DNA of 7,590 nt from contig DRMS01000483.1 in assembly GCA_011322515.1 (NCBI GenBank), positions 1-7,590 on the forward strand, written 5' to 3'. This stretch comes from Leucothrix mucor (GTDB lineage Bacteria; Pseudomonadota; Gammaproteobacteria; Thiotrichales; Thiotrichaceae). The translations under genes were made by a program, and so were the position numbers. Shown here one piece after another: positions 6,077-7,590 of this stretch (position 1 is the first letter of the stretch; every line of letters begins with the position of its first letter). The notes beneath the pieces were generated by a model. It saw only the letters and a list, made by a program, of their open reading frames with translations, ran no database searches and was not told where the DNA came from.

Positions 6077-6862
6077 ATGATGAAAAAAATAAATATATTA
6101 AGCGTCGTAACATTACTCGCGTCTTTGCTATTACTTCCTATTGCTCATGCTGGAGAAGTCACTGCAAAACAAGTGTTGGAACAATCCGACAAGGTACGCA
6201 ATCCTAGCATTCCTTTTTCAACTCAAGTTACCTTGATTGAATACAATAAGGGTAAAGAAGTGAATCGTTCGGTACTTAAAGTTCATTCAAAGGAACAGCA
6301 AAAAGGTGGGCAATATCGCACCCTCGTTCAATTTCTGCGCCCTAAACGCGATACAGGAAAATTAATGCTACGCAATGGCAATGAAATTTGGTTCTATGAT
6401 CCCGCAGCAAAAAATAGTATCCGCATGTCAGCACAGCAACGCCTAATGGGGCAAGCCTCAACGGGTGATGTAATGACCTCTAACTTTGCACTGGATTACC
6501 GTGTCAAACTAATTGGTGAGGAAGTGATAAAAGATGCCAGCAGAAAGCCACATACAAGCTATCACTTACATATGACGGCAAACACCAATGAAGTTGCCTA
6601 TGCCTCTGCGGATTACTGGGTTGAAAAAGGCACTAACCGCCCAGTGAAAGCCAAGTTTTACTCTAAAAGCAAACGCTTAATGAAAATAGCCTATTACACC
6701 AATTTTCAAAATCAATTAGGTGGCATGCGACCTACACAGGTTTTGATTATTGATGGTATCGATACCAACAAAGTGACCAAGCTACAAATGAGTAATTTTA
6801 AGACAATTAAAATTCCTGAAGCATGGTTTCAGCGTAGTTATTTGCCACGGTTTAAAGGATAA
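6077..6862 (+). CDS. LolA-like periplasmic protein (outer membrane lipoprotein-sorting protein family)
   Basis: The 261-residue protein starts with a Sec signal peptide: MMKK, a hydrophobic core to about residue 22, then AHA before GEV (cleavage after Ala25). The mature part has the pattern of the LolA-like family often annotated as outer membrane lipoprotein-sorting protein: VLEQSDKVRNPS, the FLRPKRDTGKLML segment beginning at residue 86, GNEIWFYDP, a DVMTSNFALDY segment, then ASADYWVEKGTNRPVKAKFY. Classical LolA is about 180 residues and carries lipoproteins from LolCDE to LolB; this longer type is a separate branch commonly found beside FtsX-type permeases or RND exporters. Position in the operon suggests it receives a hydrophobic cargo from, or works with, the neighbouring permease. 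Two adjacent ATGs exist; the second (6080) is better spaced from GAGAGA (6067-6072). True lipoprotein sorting is not demonstrated by the name. Confidence 0.88.
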   Translation: MMKKINILSVVTLLASLLLLPIAHAGEVTAKQVLEQSDKVRNPSIPFSTQVTLIEYNKGKEVNRSVLKVHSKEQQKGGQYRTLVQFLRPKRDTGKLMLRNGNEIWFYDPAAKNSIRMSAQQRLMGQASTGDVMTSNFALDYRVKLIGEEVIKDASRKPHTSYHLHMTANTNEVAYASADYWVEKGTNRPVKAKFYSKSKRLMKIAYYTNFQNQLGGMRPTQVLIIDGIDTNKVTKLQMSNFKTIKIPEAWFQRSYLPRFKG

Positions 6863-6877
6863 AAAAAACTTAAGGAG

Positions 6878-6896
6878 TGAAAGCTTCAGCTTTTCA
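6878..6896 (+). terminator. Weak hairpin after the LolA-like gene
   Basis: TGAAAGC (6878-6884), loop TTCA, then GCTTTTCA form a roughly 7-bp stem with one bulged T, beginning 15 bases after the stop codon. An A-run precedes it, but no T-run follows, so intrinsic termination on the plus strand is doubtful. Confidence 0.2.
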
Positions 6897-6965
6897 GTCA
6901 CCAAGATGAAATGTAACTGTTCAGATGCCCCCTGAAATCTGTCAGTTCAAGGCGAGAAATGTGAG

Positions 6966-6979
6966 TTTACAAGTGTAAA
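6966..6979. promoter_or_regulatory. 14-bp palindrome at the MITE insertion point
   Basis: TTTACA-AG-TGTAAA is perfectly symmetric apart from its two central bases. Its right arm, TGTAAA (6974-6979), is also the start of the 10-bp target duplication, so the MITE landed at the edge of this site. It could be a former operator or simply the preferred target structure. Confidence 0.35.
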
Positions 6980-6983
6980 TAAT
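6974..6983 (+). repeat. Target-site duplication, left copy
   Basis: TGTAAATAAT directly abuts the left terminal inverted repeat of MITE copy 2 and is repeated exactly at 7177-7186 against the right end. A perfect 10-bp direct repeat exactly bracketing the element is the footprint of a transposition event. Confidence 0.88.
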
Positions 6984-7176
6984 GGCTACCAATTTAAGGT
7001 GGGACAAATCCTGCGTAGGTCGAGTTAGCCTTATCAAGCGTAGCGAGGTAATGTAACCCGACGCAATACCCAGCAAGTTGTACAATGCTTGTCGGGTTAC
7101 GTTTTTTTGCAAGCAAAAAAATCTAACCCGACCTACAATTCCAGCCAAGCAACTGTCTCATGTTAAATTGGTAGCC
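6984..7176 (+). mobile_element. MITE-like non-autonomous element, copy 2 (193 bp), with target duplication
   Basis: This copy has the same 14-bp perfect terminal inverted repeats as copy 1: GGCTACCAATTTAA at 6984-6997, with its reverse complement at 7163-7176. Inward of these, 6 of the next 9 positions still pair, so the functional terminal repeat may be about 23 bp. It shares about 94% identity with copy 1 in the same orientation. The internal inverted repeat is kept with one mismatch in the left arm (7015-7028 against 7123-7136). A 10-bp duplication, TGTAAATAAT, flanks it on both sides, which shows insertion here and suggests it is the younger or less rearranged copy. It separates the LolA-like gene from the next exported-protein gene. 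No transposase is encoded, so mobilisation in trans is inferred; the insertion sequence family is not identified. Confidence 0.92.
7015..7136. repeat. Nested inverted repeats inside MITE copy 2
   Basis: The left arm GTAGGTCGAGTTAG (7015-7028) pairs with CTAACCCGACCTAC (7123-7136) at 13 of 14 positions; the mismatch is the G-to-A change relative to copy 1. The palindrome of seven T, GCAAGC and seven A is identical to copy 1. The inner GTAACCC/GGGTTAC pairing is also retained. Confidence 0.8.
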
Positions 7177-7186
7177 TGTAAATAAT
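7177..7186 (+). repeat. Target-site duplication, right copy
   Basis: TGTAAATAAT immediately follows the right terminal inverted repeat of MITE copy 2 and matches 6974-6983 at all ten bases. Removing the element and one copy would restore a continuous palindrome-containing sequence. Confidence 0.88.
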
Positions 7187-7324
7187 CATTTTTCAACGCA
7201 GAAATGGTGAATTTTAGGGGATAGGTGAACGATTACAAATGAAGATGTCTTTTGCTTCAATACCTTCATGCTCTCCATGGTGAAATTATTTTAAAAAGGC
7301 ATCATTACATTAAACAGAGATACC

Positions 7325-7590
7325 ATGATGAAAAACAATATCTTAAAAATAATAATCATACTCTATTGCCTTACCCCTGCATCACTATGGGCTACAAGCA
7401 ATGAAGATGATGACCTCAGCTTTCTACCACCTACAATTACTAATAATGCAGACAACTCAGAAAGCAAAACAAAATTAGAACAAGAGTTTAAAAGCATCGA
7501 AAAAAAGCAGTTTACATTCACATTGGATAACACACTGCAATCAACCCATCTAAAAAATAAAACAGATCTAGTTTTCAAATTACCTGCCAG
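7325..7590 (+). CDS. Exported protein of unknown function, 3'-truncated by the window edge
   Basis: A reading frame from ATG 7325 stays open to the window end, giving 88 visible residues. The N-terminus MMKNN, a hydrophobic run (LKIIIILYCLTPAS) and LWA before TSNEDDD make a clear Sec signal peptide, with cleavage probably after Ala23. There is no lipobox, so it is not a lipoprotein. The mature part starts with an acidic, Asn/Ser-rich segment, then a short helical charged stretch (KTKLEQEFKSIEKK), then alternating strand-like sequence (FTFTLDNTLQSTHL). AGAGA (7316-7320) is the Shine-Dalgarno candidate and is better spaced for the second ATG at 7328. Genes after such ABC/LolA-like cassettes can encode outer-membrane barrel proteins, which would fit the strand-like end, but this is inference. 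I do not recognise the family. Confidence 0.72.
   Translation, partial: MMKNNILKIIIILYCLTPASLWATSNEDDDLSFLPPTITNNADNSESKTKLEQEFKSIEKKQFTFTLDNTLQSTHLKNKTDLVFKLPA

Larger units (their letters stand above)
6863..7324. other. Intergenic region with MITE copy 2 between the LolA-like gene and the next gene
   Basis: This 462-bp gap holds no convincing gene. It contains a weak hairpin just after the LolA-like stop (6878-6896), a 14-bp palindrome (6966-6979), the second MITE with its 10-bp flanking duplication (6974-7186), and a 138-bp leader (7187-7324). The leader has a 14-codon ORF from the ATG at 7239 that I do not regard as a gene. No clear promoter for the downstream gene is visible, so it might depend on read-through from the ABC operon or on sequences inside the MITE. 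Confidence 0.6.

Noticed and set aside
6942..7148. Minus-strand open frame of 68 codons covering MITE copy 2
   Set aside because: Its frame crosses the MITE boundary and inverted repeats, and copies 1 and 2 differ by an indel that would shift the frame.
7239..7283. 14-codon ORF in the leader before the exported-protein gene, possible leader peptide
   Set aside because: Only a loosely placed AGGTGA precedes it, and no attenuator-like hairpin or codon bias supports regulation.
7363..7578. Minus-strand open frame opposite the truncated exported-protein gene
   Set aside because: The plus strand has a proper signal peptide and ribosome-binding site; the minus frame has none.

Overview
The window looks like chromosomal DNA of a gammaproteobacterium with an AT-rich genome. 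The gene content is Gram-negative: glyoxalase II, a Tat-exported flavin dehydrogenase small subunit, and a Lol/FtsX-type ABC system with a periplasmic LolA-like protein. The repeats carrying GTAGGTCGGGTTAG arms recall those I associate with methanotrophs and sulfur-oxidising gammaproteobacteria (Methylococcales, Thiotrichales). That placement is an impression from memory, not a result.

Layout: positions 1-605 hold the 3' part of a glyoxalase II gene (gloB). A 364-bp gap follows, filled mostly by a 192-bp MITE-like element (717-908). Next is a translationally coupled pair (970-3185): a Tat-signal Gluconate_2-dh3 family small subunit and a GMC flavoprotein large subunit with a three-cysteine Fe-S type motif. 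A MarR-family regulator lies convergently on the minus strand (3240-3716). It is divergent from a three-gene operon (3942-6862) encoding an ABC ATPase, an FtsX/MacB-type permease and a LolA-like periplasmic protein. A perfect 13-7-13 inverted repeat sits just before the first start codon of that operon. A 462-bp gap then holds a second, 193-bp copy of the same MITE (6984-7176), flanked by a perfect 10-bp direct duplication. The window ends inside a gene for an exported protein (7325 onward).

How the genes may work together: the small subunit probably carries the signal-less GMC flavoprotein through the Tat pore, giving a periplasmic dehydrogenase. No cytochrome c electron acceptor is encoded here. 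The ABC ATPase and permease probably form an inner-membrane machine that acts on, or passes a lipidic cargo to, the LolA-like protein. The truncated exported protein may be a further partner whose gene was separated from the operon by the MITE. The MarR protein is the obvious candidate regulator of the ABC operon.

Points most worth a second look: the MITE pair with its visible target duplication; the GMC protein, which keeps the Fe-S cysteines but appears to lack both canonical catalytic residues; the operator-like palindrome; and the ABC/LolA-like export cassette.
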